Source: Tubiluchus corallicola
Lineage: Eukaryota; Priapulida; Priapulimorpha; Priapulimorphida; Tubiluchidae
Reading direction: 5' to 3'
Assembly (NCBI GenBank): GCA_030141605.1
Contig: JAQGDQ010000093.1
Location: forward strand, 529,815 to 592,314
Length of the DNA: 62,500 nt
The notes under the pieces are model-generated. The model ran no database searches and was not told the DNA's origin. It saw only the letters and a program-made list of their open reading frames with translations. Made by a program: the position numbers and the translations under genes. Below are positions 1 through 13,240 of the stretch, piece by piece. Each line of letters begins with the position of its first letter. Within the stretch, counting starts at the first letter, position 1.

Positions 1-131
1 TCTCGCAAGACAGTGAAGAAGAGATCCTTCGGACTATAAATTATCCTCTTCTCACATTGTAACTGCAGGAATGCAGTCGGCAGAGTGCGCGAATTGCGAA
101 TATGCGCATTCTGAAAATAATTAAAACAATA

Positions 132-717
132 TTAAAGCAAAACTAGACCCAATCTTAAACTGCAGGTCAGAATAGCGTACTTTGTAAAATATTGAAAGGA
201 AACATGCATTCAAAAATGACTTACATGAAAAAATTATTACCACACAAACACAATTTCGCATTCACGCCACTAATTCTTCACTGTTACATGCATTTCGCCA
301 TTCTCTAGTTAGACTAGCGCCTGCATTTCGGAAACGAATTGCACAAAAACATGTGCTGCACATCTCAGTTCAGATGTGTTAGTTTGTGACTAACTACACA
401 AGTTCCGCAGCTCATGCGTGAGCACAGCGGTAAATTTAAAATTTAAATTTTTAGCTTAAAACTTGCCTAGATTTAGTACAGCACACTCACAGTAGCACTG
501 TACTTTAATTTTCACTTTCATAAACACGTGAAACACGCTCGTGGAATATTTTTATGTGATGTCATCAGTAGTTGGGCTCGTCCGCCGTTAATTAAGTTTT
601 TACTCTATTATTTAATTATCAGAAACGCTTTTGCAGTATTAATTGTGTTAAAATGTATACTTTTTATCGGGCTTGAAAATGAGGTAGTATATGAAAAACC
701 ATCCTGTCTTCCTTTAA
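132..717 (+). mobile_element. Family A TTAA element, full length (copy 1)
   Basis: Family definition, seen by comparing copies within the window: about 620 bp, bounded by TTAA. One end reads TTAAAGCAAAACCGGACC and the other, on the opposite strand, TTAAAGGAAGACAGGATG, so the terminal repeats are imperfect. TTAA target sites with AGG-type ends are known from piggyBac and Kolobok DNA transposons. The internal sequence has no transposase, so this is a MITE. This copy has both ends and some loss in the middle. Confidence 0.85.
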
Positions 718-1172
718 ATAATTATTACAGTTTATTTTCATTATAGTTTTGCGTTTTTAATTCGAATATACTTCAAATTAAGAATTCTGCCGCGCGCCGA
801 AAGTCAACCGTCTACTCGCGTTACTTCCTGTCTTCCGCTGTGATGACTAAATTTAATCACCAATAATTGGATTTGACACAAATGTTCGCCATCTTGGTTC
901 AATTGTAGCCCTAAGTTTAACCACTGGTCAACCAGCTAAATTAAGTTTGTGCAAATTATTTCCCGGAAGATTCTCAGCTGAACTTACAATCAGCATAAAC
1001 AAATTGTTTATCTGAGTAATGACCGTCCCTTTAGAGGCGGACACCGCCTAACCATGAGCTCCAAGAGGGGCGTGCCCAGAAAAGGGAGTGCTTAAATGTG
1101 TCATCTATGTTACTGGTTAACTTTGTACTACAGCAATTATTTATGTTTTTTTAACTATACAGTACATAATCA
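718..1172. other. No recognisable feature
   Basis: Spacer between two family A copies. No gene, repeat or transposon end was recognised. Confidence 0.6.
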
Positions 1173-1740
1173 TTAAAGCAAAACCGGACCCAATCTTATT
1201 CTGTAGGTCAAAATAATCTACTCTTTAAAATATTGAAAGGAAACATACTAGTTTTAATGAATGACTTATGTGAAACAATTATTACCACACAAACACAATT
1301 TCACGTTCACGCTACTAGTTCTTCGCTGTTACATGCTTTTCGCCACTCGCTAGTTAGACGGACACTAGCGCCTGCATTTTGGAAACGCATTGCACAAAAA
1401 GCAGTGCTGCACCTCTCATTTCAGCTATGTTAGTTTGTGAACACATGTTCAACAGCTCAAGCGCGAGCACAGCGGTAAATTTGAAATTTGAATTTTTATG
1501 TTAAAACTTGCCTAGTTTTAGTACAACACACTGAATGTCTTACAGTAGCACTGCACTTCAATTTTCGCTTTCGCAAACACATGTAACACGCTCGTGGAAT
1601 ATTTTTGATGTTGAAAGTTATGTTAGTTTGTGATGTCACAAATAGTTGGGCTAGCCCGCCGTCAATTAAGTTTTTAATCCACTATTTAATTACCAGAACC
1701 GCTTTTGCAATATTAATTTTGTTAAAATGTATATTTTCTA
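1173..1740 (+). mobile_element. Family A element, 3' truncated (copy 2)
   Basis: The left end TTAAAGCAAAACCGGACC is intact. Similarity stops near 1738, inside the region that normally precedes the right end, and the last 50 or so bases are missing. About 460 bases separate it from copy 1 in the same orientation. Confidence 0.8.
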
Positions 1741-3017
1741 CAATGACGCCGCCCTGGTGGTGTTATGGAACTCGTTCAGCAAAGGATTTCTTGAATGAGT
1801 GAAGTCATTCATCATTTATTCCTACTCTAGGGATTCGTATCTTATATGGGGATTGTGGGAGAGTTAAATTACAGTGTTACTTACGTTTTGTAAGCAAAGG
1901 ATCAATACAGCAGCATCCAGCTGTCACTGTTAGTAACACACACTTTCTCTCTCGTCTGTCCTTCCTTCGTTTTTCTGTCCGTCTTTTCTGTTTATTCTTT
2001 TCGTTTTTCTCTCTTGTTCTTTCTTTCTTTCTTACTTCCAACGAACCTTTAATTTCTTTCTTCTCTGATACTGTTCTCTCTATTCTTTTTTATTTATTTA
2101 TTTCTTCTTTTTGTTCTTTTTCTTTCTTTAGTTTTATTCCATCTTTTATTTCCTTTCCTTTTCTATCTCTTTGCATCATTTTCTGCTTTCACGTCTTTTC
2201 GTTTAGCCATGTCTTTTTTCTCTTCACTTAGTCATTTATTCCTTATGTTTTTCCTTCTTTGTATTCGTTTTGTTTTCATTCTTCGTGCTTGCTTTCATGG
2301 TTCACTCCTTTCACCTTTCTTCACTCCATTGTTACTTACAGCACGCTTGTATGCTTTTAGTTTCGTCACTGCTGATCGTTACAACAATGGAAATATTACA
2401 TTATTTCTGAAAATGTTTTAAAAGTTTACGCTCATCAAATTATGGAGTGACTTCGTGACCCAATGACGTCATAGCTTGCAAGTGAAAAATGTCTGCCTTG
2501 TGTGGTCAAGTTACGATCACTGTTGAAGTTGTCGTTTCTCTGCTAACGTAAACATAGATGGCAGCATTTAAACATGACTGTCAGCTGTTGTCGTTAACTC
2601 GACCAATTTTTGTTGACAGAGACGATTAGTGAATCTTTGAAAAGAGGCCGTGTCAACAAAGCCGGACAATTTGCCTCCCATCAATCTCTCCCCTTCTCGT
2701 CGTTTATGACTTGTGTCGTTTGCTTTTAATAACACATTAGCACAGAAAGAGGTCCCTACAAGTGAGGTTTAATACCTCATCTCCTTCATCTGTTGGAGCA
2801 TTAGTTCCAGTAGATTGTGATGGTGAATTTGTTCAATGGAAATAAATTGAAAGTAAATCACAGTTACAGCGAATTTAATAACTTGTAAATGACATAAATG
2901 GCAACAGTTTCATAATTTGTTTCATTCTCCGTGAATTGCACAATCGAGCAACTTTAATTAAGTAGTAAACAATGGATTACGTAAGTTGCAGGCTTAATAT
3001 TTATAATCAACTTTTTC
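1741..3017. other. No gene; pyrimidine-rich middle
   Basis: A loose T/C-rich stretch at 1940-2300 produces a 70-codon frame of low complexity (2209). A TGACGTCA lies near 2464. Nothing else recognised. Confidence 0.55.
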
Positions 3018-3491
3018 TTAAAGAAAGACAGGGTGATTTTTCATATACTACCTCATTTTCAAGTCTGATAAAAAGACACATTTTAACACGATTAATACTG
3101 CAAAAGCGTTTCTGATAATTAAATAATGGATTAAAAACTTAATCAAGGCGGGCGAGTCTAGCTATTGATGACATCACAAACTAACATAATTTTCAACAGC
3201 AAAAATATTTCACGAGAGCGTTGCACGTGTTTACGCAATTGAAAATTGCTAAAGTATAGTGCTACTTTAAGATATTCAGTGTGTTGTACTAAAACTAGGA
3301 AGTTTTAAGATAAAATTCAAATTCAAATTTACCGCTGTGCTCACACATGAGCTGTCGAACGTGTGTAGTTCGTCACAAACTAACACATCTGAGCTGAAAA
3401 GTACAGCACCCGTTTTAGTGTAATGCGTTTTCGAGATGCAGGCGCTGGTGAAATGACTTACAGTTTCAGATTGGGTCGGGGTTTCCTTTAA
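3018..3491 (-). mobile_element. Family A element with internal deletion (copy 3)
   Basis: Both TTAA ends are present. About 150 bases are missing near 3450, where the sequence jumps from the GGCGCTGGTG block directly to the AAATGACTTAC block. Confidence 0.82.
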
Positions 3492-3650
3492 AGAAAGTTC
3501 GTTCTTATGACATGACATCATTATCATTCAAAGAATTTAAAAATGTCCTCACTATTTTCCGAATTCACATTTTATAAAGTGGAAAAACAGTAAAACGTTC
3601 TGGACTAGCTAGATTTTAACACTTCAGTATCACTTAATAGGCGCACAACC

Positions 3651-4095
3651 TTGTCTTCAGGACATCTTAACCTTTAAAACTATCTAGTGTAGTTTTGGCC
3701 TTATAGGACATCTTAACATTTAAAACTACCTAGCGTAGTTTTGGCCTTATATGACATCTTAATATTTAAAATTATCTAGCGTAGTTTTGGCCTTATAGGA
3801 CATCTTAATATTTAAAACTATCTAGCGTAGTTTTGGTCTTATAGGACATCTTAACATTTAAAACTATCTAGCGTAGTTTTGGCCTTATAGGACATCTTAA
3901 CATTTTAAAACTATCTAGCGTAGTTTTGGCCTTATAAGACATCTTAAAATTTCTAAACTATCTAGCGTAGTTTTGACCTTATAGAACATCTTAACATGTC
4001 TAAACTACCTAGAGTTGGCCTTATAGGACATCGTACCATTTCTAAGCTACCTAGCCTAGTTTTGGCCTTATAGGACATCTTAACATTTCAAAACT
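3651..4095 (+). repeat. 46-bp minisatellite, about 9-10 units
   Basis: The unit runs AGGACATCTTAACATTTAAA, then ACTATCTAGCGTAGTTTTGG, then CCTTAT. Units differ by a few bases; the last two have small indels. AAACTA...TAGTTT within the unit can form a hairpin. The repeat is punctuated by that inverted pair every 46 bases. Confidence 0.9.
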
Positions 4096-4663
4096 GGGCG
4101 CAATTTTCGTCTTACTCTAGATCAACAAAAATGTGTCTAGAGAGCTATAAGATCAAGGAATTTAATGGTTAAACCTGGTTCTTGCTGTCTTAGTTTATTT
4201 TCCATAGGTTTATGGCCCATGCAAGGGGTTTACACAGCTTTGGAACTAAGTGGTTTGGTAGTTTGCCTCATTCTTAAAGCTCTTTAGTGTTAGAATAGAT
4301 GTATCTATGGTTCCCAATGACGCCACAGTTAAATCTCATCATCAAAAATAAGAACTGCATTAAGACAGGTAAACATCCACTTTTTGCAATAGTTTTTTTA
4401 ATGCTTTTCATAAGAACATTTTTCCCCTAACATGCATTTGGTCTTAGTACTGATGGCGAAGCAAATAAATCTCATGTAATTGAGGAAACTTATTTGTATT
4501 CTGGCAGTGCGTGAGAACGACAGTGGACATACACAAAGCTTGAGAAGTTAATTGTTTTTCTCATGCTTTCTGTGACGAAGAACCAAACACTACCCGGACA
4601 AAAGCGCATGTTTGATAATTCTTGATACCTATGTCCTGTTAACTTTCTACAAAAACTGCAGCT

Positions 4664-4880
4664 TAGTGATCACAACGTTAGTACCAACGACGGCACGATC
4701 CATACACCAATATCCTCTATATCCGTGATCTCAATGACCACAACCTTGGCATTCAACATTCAAGACTTCAGAAGCACAACCTGGTACTCATAAAATCAAC
4801 ACCCGCAACTTTGGTATCAATATCCTCGGCACTCAGAACCTCAACACCCAAAATCTCCGTACCCGCAACCACAGAGGGAA
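4664..4880. repeat. Degenerate short-period repeat
   Basis: Low-complexity C/A-rich stretch in which versions of CAACACCC, GGTACTCA and CGCAACC recur every 15-18 bases. Too diverged for a fixed unit. Confidence 0.4.
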
Positions 4881-5515
4881 TGTCAAAATTTTCCTTTTGT
4901 TTGTTCACGCAGTGTGTAAACCAAAGCAATCAGTTCTCTGACGACATGCCTTTATGAGAAAAATTATACAGTATCTAAGCACCTAAGCTTAAAATTCCAC
5001 GTATTTAATGGCGACAAGAACCAAGTTTACTGCTACGTTAAAATGTGCTGCACAAAAATCCTCAAATTTCCAAAAAATAAATAACGGCTTCTCAGCATAG
5101 TTGGAGCATAAAAACAACATTTATGCTTTAAGGTATTCTTCAAGGGGTAATCCTGTAGCCGTTCCTCTTTGACACATATATCAATTTGACATTATTGATA
5201 AAAAGTGGCATACAAAGAGCTACTTAGACTTGCTTACAGCTGTCAACTGTCATCTCCTGTGGATTTATATGTAACCTGATCATAGTAACCAACGTTTTTT
5301 ATTAATTTTTTCAATTCAGTAATTTTTGGGACCATAACCACCTAAACAACTTAGCAGCTGAATGATAAAAGTGAATGTGAATTGGTTGAAAAAAGGTACA
5401 GGAACTCCTTTGACCATTTCGCTGGCAGTTTGAAAAAGACAAAACAATGGCATCTGATACATTAACCTAAGAAAGTTTAACCTTGCCATTGGTGTCAAAC
5501 TATCTCAGTTACCTT

Positions 5516-5790
5516 TAGAAGAGAATTTTGACTCAACCTGTAATTTTGTACTGTGTTTGGCCACCAACAATTATGAGATTTTCTGACTGCAAAGTTTAGT
5601 CTTGTTCCTAGGTAGTATAGCCTCTGATTATTAGGCTCAGACTACTTTACTTCCGGAGGTAAACTACATCAGCTACCCCTATACGAATTTTTTTTATTCA
5701 ACTGTGATTTTGTGTTTGGCGGCAATAATCACGAGCTCTTCTGACTGCTAAGTGTGTTCCTGTTCCTAGTTAGGCTCTGATTACTAGCCA
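5516..5790 (+). repeat. Old tandem duplication, about 163-bp period
   Basis: Two diverged units share TCAAC-TGTGATTTTG, CTTCTGACTGC and GTTCCTAG blocks (near 5532 and 5696). Confidence 0.55.
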
Positions 5791-6232
5791 AACAGGCTAC
5801 CGGTGTCTTTCCTCGCACACCCGGGTCAGGATGTTTTGAATTTGTGTTTGCAAACTTCGTGCTTCTAATGGAGGCATTCGCCATGTTTTGCTGCCCTACT
5901 GCGGCGCTGCTGTGCGCCGTCAAATAGCAAACAAACAATCATCGGCGGATTGATACAGCGCTAACACATTAGCGAGGATGTAAACAGTCGGCAAAGGACT
6001 TAATTCAGCTGTTTATTGGACGATAAGGACCCCCGGAGCCATGTGACACGCACGTGGGTCATTACCCTGTTTAACCCCATAGATAATTATAAATGGATAA
6101 TTCACTAAAAACTGTAGCAATCCATTTGTATGTCTTGCCATTTACAATAAAAAAAAACAACAAAATTGAGCTTTGCATATTTTCCTTTTGCCTATATGTC
6201 AATACATATCATGTCATATTGACATGCCATCT

Positions 6233-6790
6233 CCAAAACTAACTTAACAAGATTTCGTATTAGTGCTCATAAATTAGCAATTGAAATCGGTAGATATCAT
6301 AAGCTGAAAAAATACCTGTAGAACAACGAATATGTAAAAATGGCTATTTGAACAAATTAGAGGATGAATTGCGTGTAATTACTGAATACCCACCGTATGC
6401 TCATATGAGAGAGGAATGTTTTCATATTCTTTTTGATTTCTGTCCTCACTTTCATTATATGTCTCCTAATGAGCAGTTCGTGTTTTTAAATGCGTCACAA
6501 AATGTAGAAGTTATTGAAATTAATGCCAAATTGGTCCACAAAATATTTGAAAATATAGGCCCGACTGAGATACCTCAGTGCAAGCCTGACTGACTGACTA
6601 ACTGTAATACATATGTAATATTAAGTTTATGATATGTATATGTACGTTGCTCTGTTGTATGCGTTTTTTATGCTTGTATTATTATACCACTTATATGCCG
6701 TTTCTTTGCTCAGCTGTATAATGTTTTTAAATCGTTTTCTTTGTCGTTTGTAATTTATTTCCTTAATGGTTCAATAAATAAATAAAAAAA
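6233..6790 (+). pseudogene. Non-LTR retrotransposon 3' end (eroded RT C-terminus)
   Basis: Translation gives TRFRISAHKLAIEIGRYHK, a frameshift, then EKIPVEQRICKNG and LEDELRV. These match the RISSHKL-E-GRY...R-C...EDE-H pattern found C-terminal to LINE reverse transcriptases. The expected C-H zinc ligands are partly lost. The open part runs to 6593 (81 codons from a TTG, not an ATG). The element ends in (AATA)n and a short A run near 6790. 5' truncated, inactive. Confidence 0.7.
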
Positions 6791-7490
6791 AATTTGACAA
6801 AAGAACGATTGTTTTGCCCAATAATTAGTCATTTTGATGCGTATAATTATAACGTGCAACGATGCGATTTGCATTATAACATTTATTTATTCATGTGTGC
6901 CAATATTGGCCTCTTATTGTGTTTCTCTACATTATGCACCATTCTTTAACGTGTCTAAACTATCTATCTGCCTATAACTGTAAAAATGTTGTAAAATTCG
7001 CGTCTTAATAATCTTCCAGTAATGCCTGTCAAAGGGGCCAACACCATCAGGAATTCCATGACTAATACTGTGGTGTTTTACTGTACAAGGGGCATTTAAT
7101 GTCTTTTTCATTAACTACCCGCATAATTAGATAGCAGCCACAGTACATTACTATGGACAGTAAAAGTTTGCGAGAAGCCACTATATGTGTTTTGCTGTGA
7201 GTGTAAATAGGCTAAGAACATGTATTGGCATTACCCAGTTTTCTTTTACCACAGGCTGTTTTCTCTGTATTAAAACTAATTACTATGATTTTTTTGGTGA
7301 CTTGTGATATAGGTGCATTATTAGATGAGTATTTTAATCTGTAGAAAACATATAATAGTGACTTCGTTAACTGCAAATCACCGATAAAAATCTTTGTCCT
7401 TGTACTTTAAACGAAAACCATGTTAGAATATGCCTATATTCACTTTATGAAACCCCGAGCATTATCATTGTTCTAGTGGTATAAAGAAAG
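6791..7490. other. No recognisable feature
   Basis: AT-rich sequence between a LINE end and the (GA)n tract; no frame or repeat seen. Confidence 0.55.
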
Positions 7491-7491
7491 A

Positions 7492-7552
7492 GGGGGAGAG
7501 AATAATAGAGAAAAAAGAGAAGAGAGAGAGAGAGAGAGAGAGAGGGGGGAGG

Positions 7553-7601
<49 letters not shown>

Positions 7602-7647
7602 AGGGAGGGAGAGAAGAGAGAGAGGGAGAGGGGAGAGAGAGAGAGAA

Positions 7648-7732
<85 letters not shown>
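7492..7732. repeat. (GA)n tract with GGGA interruptions
   Basis: About 240 bases, nearly pure GA in the right half. The reading frames across it are artefacts of the repeat. Confidence 0.95.
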
Positions 7733-7738
<6 letters not shown>

Positions 7739-8152
7739 GAAGATTTTTGTAATATTACAGGGCAAATCACCTAGAGCAAATACAAGGTCAGGTAACTTCT
7801 TTCCCTCCCTCTTTCTCTTCTTTCTTCTCTCTCCTCTTTCTCCTCGCCTCCCCGTCTCGATGTAGATCCTCCCTCTGCCACAAACAACTGATGGAATGAC
7901 AAAATAACGCCGTGGAAGAGTTATCCATAATTAATTGCGTTTTCCGGCGCTCTGCCATTAAAATCTCTACTCATTGCGTCATGGATGGGGCCCTGGAGGA
8001 TTGGTGACATTAGCATGATTTGTTTCCACAAAAGCGCTGAGAAATTTGCAGGGTTGGAGAGCCCTGACAGTGTGTATGAAGCTGCAATGTGTTTTTCAAG
8101 CAGGAAAAAATTGATATGCATGCATGGGAAGGGCCTATTGTTGTACAGTAAA

Positions 8153-8772
8153 TTAAAGCAAAACCGGGCCCAAACTAAAACTGTAGGTCAAAGCAATCTA
8201 CTCTTTGAAATATTGAAAGGAAACATACTATTTTTACAAAAATGACTTACGTAAAAGAATTATTACCACACAAACCCAGTTTCACGTTCGCGCCACTAGT
8301 TCTTCGCTATTACATGAATTTCACATTTTGCTGGTTAGACGGGCACTAGCGCCTTCAATTCTGAAACGCATTGCACAAAAACATGTGCTGTTCCTCTCAG
8401 TTCAGATGTGTTAGTTAGTGATGAGCTACACACGTTCGACAGCTCATGCGTGAGCACAGCGGAAATTTTGAAATTTAAATTTTGATCTTAAAACGTGCCT
8501 AGTTTTACTGCAACACATGGAATATCTTACAGTAGCACTGTACTTCAATTTTCACTTTTGCAAACACGTGCAACACGCTCGTGGAATATTTTTGCTGTTG
8601 AAAAGCATGTTAGTTTGTGATGTCATCGATAGTTGGGGTCGCCCGCGGTTAATTTTTAATCTATTATTTAATTATCAAAAACGCTTTTGCAGTTGTAATT
8701 GCGTTAAAATGTATACTTTTTATCGGACTTGAAATGGGATAGTGTATGAAAAACCATCCTGTGTTCCTTTAA
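8153..8772 (+). mobile_element. Family A element, full length (copy 4)
   Basis: A 620-bp copy with both TTAA-bounded ends. It is one of the best representatives of the family length. Confidence 0.85.
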
Positions 8773-9243
8773 ATGAACAAACCTCCGTTTGACATAATGT
8801 CAAAGTTCAATGTAAATTCTGATATGCAAACAGGAGAAGGGGCTATTTTTGTTCAGTAATTCACAAAGTTTCATCCCTTAGGAAGGTTACTAAGTCTTTT
8901 GCACGGGGTTCGTTTGTTACATTTGTCAAATTTTCTAGTGTATTTCGCGCTGAATTTTGTAACTTGCTTTGTGCGTATGGTTATTGCTTTTGTAATATGT
9001 GGCTCAAAAAGCTATCTAGTGTAATTCATCAGTGTAAGATTATGTCCGGTCTATTTACAAGATGATTTAACATTTCATTACTTTAATAACCAATCATTAA
9101 TTACTTAATTAGGTGCAACAACTCCGCAATAGATCTTACCTGTTTAAGCCAAAGTTAATAAATCTAATGGCGATTTACGTTAATCAAATACTGATATAAT
9201 TTGTTGCGGGAGAATGAAGCTTAAAATGTTAAGTGCTGCTACA
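8773..9243. other. No recognisable feature
   Basis: Spacer between family A copy 4 and the compound microsatellite. No frame, splice pair or repeat end seen. Confidence 0.5.
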
Positions 9244-9250
9244 GGCAGGC

Positions 9251-9329
<79 letters not shown>

Positions 9330-9346
9330 GACAGACAAACGGATAG

Positions 9347-9393
<47 letters not shown>

Positions 9394-9525
9394 CATACAT
9401 ACATGCATACATGCATACAGACAGATGAACGGACAGACAGACACACACACACGCACACAGATAGATAGATCTAGATAGGTAGACAGACAGACAGACAGTC
9501 AGACAGAAAGATAGACAGACAAAAA
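9244..9525. repeat. Compound microsatellite (CAGA)n-(CA)n-(TA)n-(CAGA)n
   Basis: A (CAGA)n run of about 90 bases, then CA, TA and TACA tracts, then a second interrupted (CAGA)n. The order is nearly symmetric. Confidence 0.95.
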
Positions 9526-10609
9526 GACTTGGGCATTATTATTATACAATTAAGATAGAAAGAATAGAAAGATGGTGAAAAATTTAGGAGAAAAGAAACA
9601 CATGTCATTCATAGTTCATCCAGTTGAAAACCAAAAAAAAAATCTAAAAATTACCGGCAAAAACTGACTTTTTTGAACAACAGAAAAAAGTGAAAGAAGA
9701 AAAAGGAGAACGAATTTTCAAGAACTCCCGACAGGAACAGGTGGGAAAACGTGGAAAATGAGAACACGGTGTCAGAAAAAGCATACCTGGGAATTACACT
9801 GAATATGACGTGTATCATTATTACTTAGATACTAATTAACAATGTTTCATTAACGCTTAATTACTAATTAGTCATGTGTTATTATTACTTTATAGCTAAT
9901 TAGTAATTAGAGAAGATGACATTCTTACTAATTATGCACAAATATTCTTCTAACAAGGGAGTTTATCTATACATATTTAAACGTGTTTTGTGCAGTAAAG
10001 TTTATACCGTTAAGCAATAAATGGTAAAGCGTCTCATTTCTGCTGCTTTATCATCAATAAAAGGTCCAGAAATCTTCCAGTATAGTCGTTAGAAATGTGC
10101 ATTATTTAAATTAAAATACGAACTCTTCGCGGCATTTCATTACTTTCTGGTGTAATATCGTGCTATTTTGTATTTTGATGAGAAAAAATAATAACCAGGT
10201 TTCTGCAGAATAATATAAAAACGGATAATATCGGGTGGCGCAGAAAAATGCGCCGGAGTTCAGGCTGTAATAAATTCAGAAGCAACAGCTAAAAGTTGAC
10301 ATTTCACAGAAAGATATTACAATTCATTCGCTTTTGCGTGAAAAAGTTACAAGTTAAAATTAGCAGTATTATGACTGACATGTTTTTGCATGTTAACGTT
10401 TTAGTATCTATATTAAAATTATATGAATTAGTTATTTGTTATGTGTGTTTTTTGGCTCTATAGCTATAATGTAACAGCTCTGTTTTCTACTTCTGTATTT
10501 TGTTGTTGTTTTGCTGTATGTATGTCATTGTAGTATATGTATACGACAATAATAAATTCTAAATTCTATGTTAAAAAATTAAATGCCGGAACAATGTCAG
10601 CTAATAATG
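9526..10609. other. No gene; AT-rich with TAATTA-rich part
   Basis: Repeated CTAATTAGTAATTAG-like words at 9810-9910 form imperfect inverted repeats. The stretch 10440-10575 looks like a retroelement 3' UTR ending AATAAATTCTAAATTC, but no coding part supports it. Confidence 0.45.
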
Positions 10610-11000
10610 AATAAGCCTTTTCACAGTTCCAGCAGTTGATGATGACCGTGAAAAGGTTAATGGTTAAGTGTACCAGACGACAAATTCGTGTACACTTGAC
10701 AACGCCTCACAGCCCATGCTATTGTAATAGTAACAGTTTTAACAGCTAGCTAGAACCTTACCTAGTTCATTTTTTCTTTTTCCAAACAAGATTCTGCTAG
10801 TAAATCACTCTACCACTGACGCACAGACTAATGCATAATTAAGTAAGATCCACGTAAAACGACTGAAATTACTGAACTGATGCTTTGCGTTACTCACATG
10901 TCACGTGACGATTGTAGTTAAGACGCGTTGCTGTGGTACACTTAATCTTTGACCTACAGCAACTGCGCGTGCGCACAACGAAACTATGTAAAAGCTTATT
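10610..11000. mobile_element. 390-bp TIR element (copy 1)
   Basis: Left end AATAAGCCTTTTCACAG; the right end is its reverse complement with small changes (CTATGTAAAAGCTTATT). It matches 29159-29548 along its whole length. No open frame of note, so a MITE. The superfamily is not assignable from the ends. Confidence 0.78.
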
Positions 11001-11588
11001 ATTGGACAAGAGCCACGTTCAGTGACGAGTTATGCACGTCAGCAAAGAATACATGGTAGCAAAGAATAAAGGAATCAACCAGCTAACATCTACAGAGAAA
11101 ATGAAGCACTGATAAAGATTTGTTGCTAAAAAGGGCTTAATCCTCTGGATTACGGTATCTGGAATTCCATTAAAGAGAGAATGTACAATGGCCGCGAAGA
11201 GTCGTCTGAAGCAGAGGAAGAAAGGCAAAAATTGTTAAGTACTTGGTCCAAATGTCCCTTTAAGAAGTGAGAAACTGTCAGCTGCTGGAAGAAACGGTCT
11301 AGTTTGTGGTGAACATGATGGACACCTGGAATATTTGCTGTAGATTTTAACTACGGTGACACATTTTTTTATTTGTTTTAAAACTTCTGTATGTTTGGAA
11401 AAATCTGAGGAAATGATCTAAACTTTTCGGTGTTTATACATGGGTGTCTGCAACATTTGCGTGGAAATTTTCAATTGATCCAACAGGTATTTTATCACGT
11501 GATCACAGGTATTACAGCCATAGATATCTTAGAATTAATGAATTGTATCACCGTGAATGTCTATTGTTTCTGTACAAGTATTATAATT

Positions 11589-12125
11589 AATGGGCTCCTT
11601 CCTCCTACATTTGTCAATTATTTAACTCCTGTTCAACAAATCCATAACTATGTTACTCGTAGAACTATTGGTAACTTTTATCCTCCTGCCATTCCACTAG
11701 TTACGGTTACCGAAATCCTTCATACACTGCTAGCCAATTATGGGCTGAAATTCCTCCTTCGGCAAAAGAATTTCATTTACAAGGTTTTAAAAAGCATATA
11801 TTTGATTTGTTACTAAACTCGTTACCCAACCTGCTAACTAAGTACTTCTAATCTTATTTGCCTGTATTATTATCATTAATTGTTTTTATAGCTGAATATT
11901 GTTTTAACTTTTATATATTTTGTATGTATTTCTCCGTCTACGCCAAGCATGTGTTCGCGCAGTCTAGCGGTGAGTCTCGAAAGCTCACGCTCCTGCTCTC
12001 CTCGAGGCTGATTTTATAATTTTCAAACCGTAACTGTTTTTATTATCGTATTGTCATTATCATTATGTATATAGTTTAATGTTTTGTATTGCAAATTAAC
12101 CAAATAAAAAGTAATTGAATTGAAT
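11589..12125 (+). pseudogene. CR1/Jockey-type LINE 3' end, frameshifted
   Basis: GLLPPTFVNYLTPVQQIHNY followed by VTRRTIGNFYPP, then, in another frame, SQLWAEIPPSAKEFHLQGFK and KHIFDLLLNSLP. This is the hny-TR...lW--lP-----f---l pattern at the C-terminus of LINE ORF2. A 3' UTR of about 270 bases follows, ending in an (ATTGA)n tail at 12105-12125. Confidence 0.72.
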
Positions 12126-12355
12126 TGAAATGAACTACTGGAAAGTCCTATAACTTACGTAAGGGCATTGGAAGCCAACTATTTATCATCAGTTAATTTA
12201 CGTGAAGTGACCGAAGCAGTCGGGTGCTTTGACCACTGTCCGGTTAAGTGTGTACATCTGTTTGGTGTTGTGGCTAATCTCTAATGGGCTAACATGTTGA
12301 AGTTGTAAAATTGTGATGCGTTGTGCAACACGTGTAATGCGCAAATCACGTTGCG

Positions 12356-12360
<5 letters not shown>

Positions 12361-12442
<82 letters not shown>

Positions 12443-12468
12443 GCGCTCTCTCTCTCTCTTTCTCTGCG

Positions 12469-12527
<59 letters not shown>

Positions 12528-12529
12528 CC
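12361..12529. repeat. (CT)n tract with TGCG interruptions
   Basis: About 170 bases of CT with two TCTGCGCTCT interruptions. A looser pyrimidine-rich stretch continues from 12570 to 12720. Confidence 0.95.
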
Positions 12530-12940
12530 CATATGAACGTTAATACGAAATAAAGAATTACGTCAAATCTTCTCTATCTCTCTTTATCGCAATTTGACAG
12601 ATCTTGGTAAATCTCTTTCTTTCTCTCCTCCTCTTCTTTCTCTTTCTTTCTGTTTTTTGCCTCTCTCTTTCCCTCTCGCTCATTCACTGCTTTTTCTCAG
12701 TATTACTTCTCCGTTTTCTTACTCACCTGGCTTCCCTCACTCGCAGTATTATAAGTCTATGGGCCACCAACAATCATTCATTTACTATTCACTCAACAGC
12801 TTAACTACACGGCCGTCATGTCAGCTGCACCATTGTCGCCATTACTGTCGTCAGCTAAGTCGAGTATTGCAAACTCTGTACAGCATGTAGATGTGAGGTG
12901 TTGAGCGTTCGCGTAAAACCAAGATTTCACACCCACACGT

Positions 12941-13240
12941 AATTATCAGTTTAATGTTCTCCACAGAATACTACCGACAAAAGTTTTTCTATTAAAAATC
13001 AATAAGGTTGATTCTGACACTTGTAATTTTTGTAATTCGGAGACAGAAACTATATTTCATATACTGTGGAATTGTAATAAAGTAAAGCTCATACGGGAAC
13101 ATTTCAAACAATGGTGAGTGCAGAGTACAAGTAATGCATCAGAAATTGACAAGTCTGTTGTCATTTTTGAAAAGTTTCCGTTGAAGCTAGTTGGTTACTT
13201 TTGAAACACATACTCTAATGACTTACAGAACAACAGCAAA
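12941..13240 (+). pseudogene. LINE fragment with reverse-transcriptase zinc-binding domain
   Basis: Reads FNVLHRILPTKVFLLKINK, then DSDTCNFCNSETETIFHILW and NCNKVKLI. This has the C-x2-C ... H-x3-C arrangement and ET-HILW-C spacing of the zf-RVT domain. It runs on as FKQW and then hits a stop. 5' and 3' truncated. Confidence 0.75.

Noticed and set aside
3651-4095. Possible CRISPR-like array
   Set aside because: Units are contiguous 46-bp repeats with no unique spacers, and the genome is eukaryotic.
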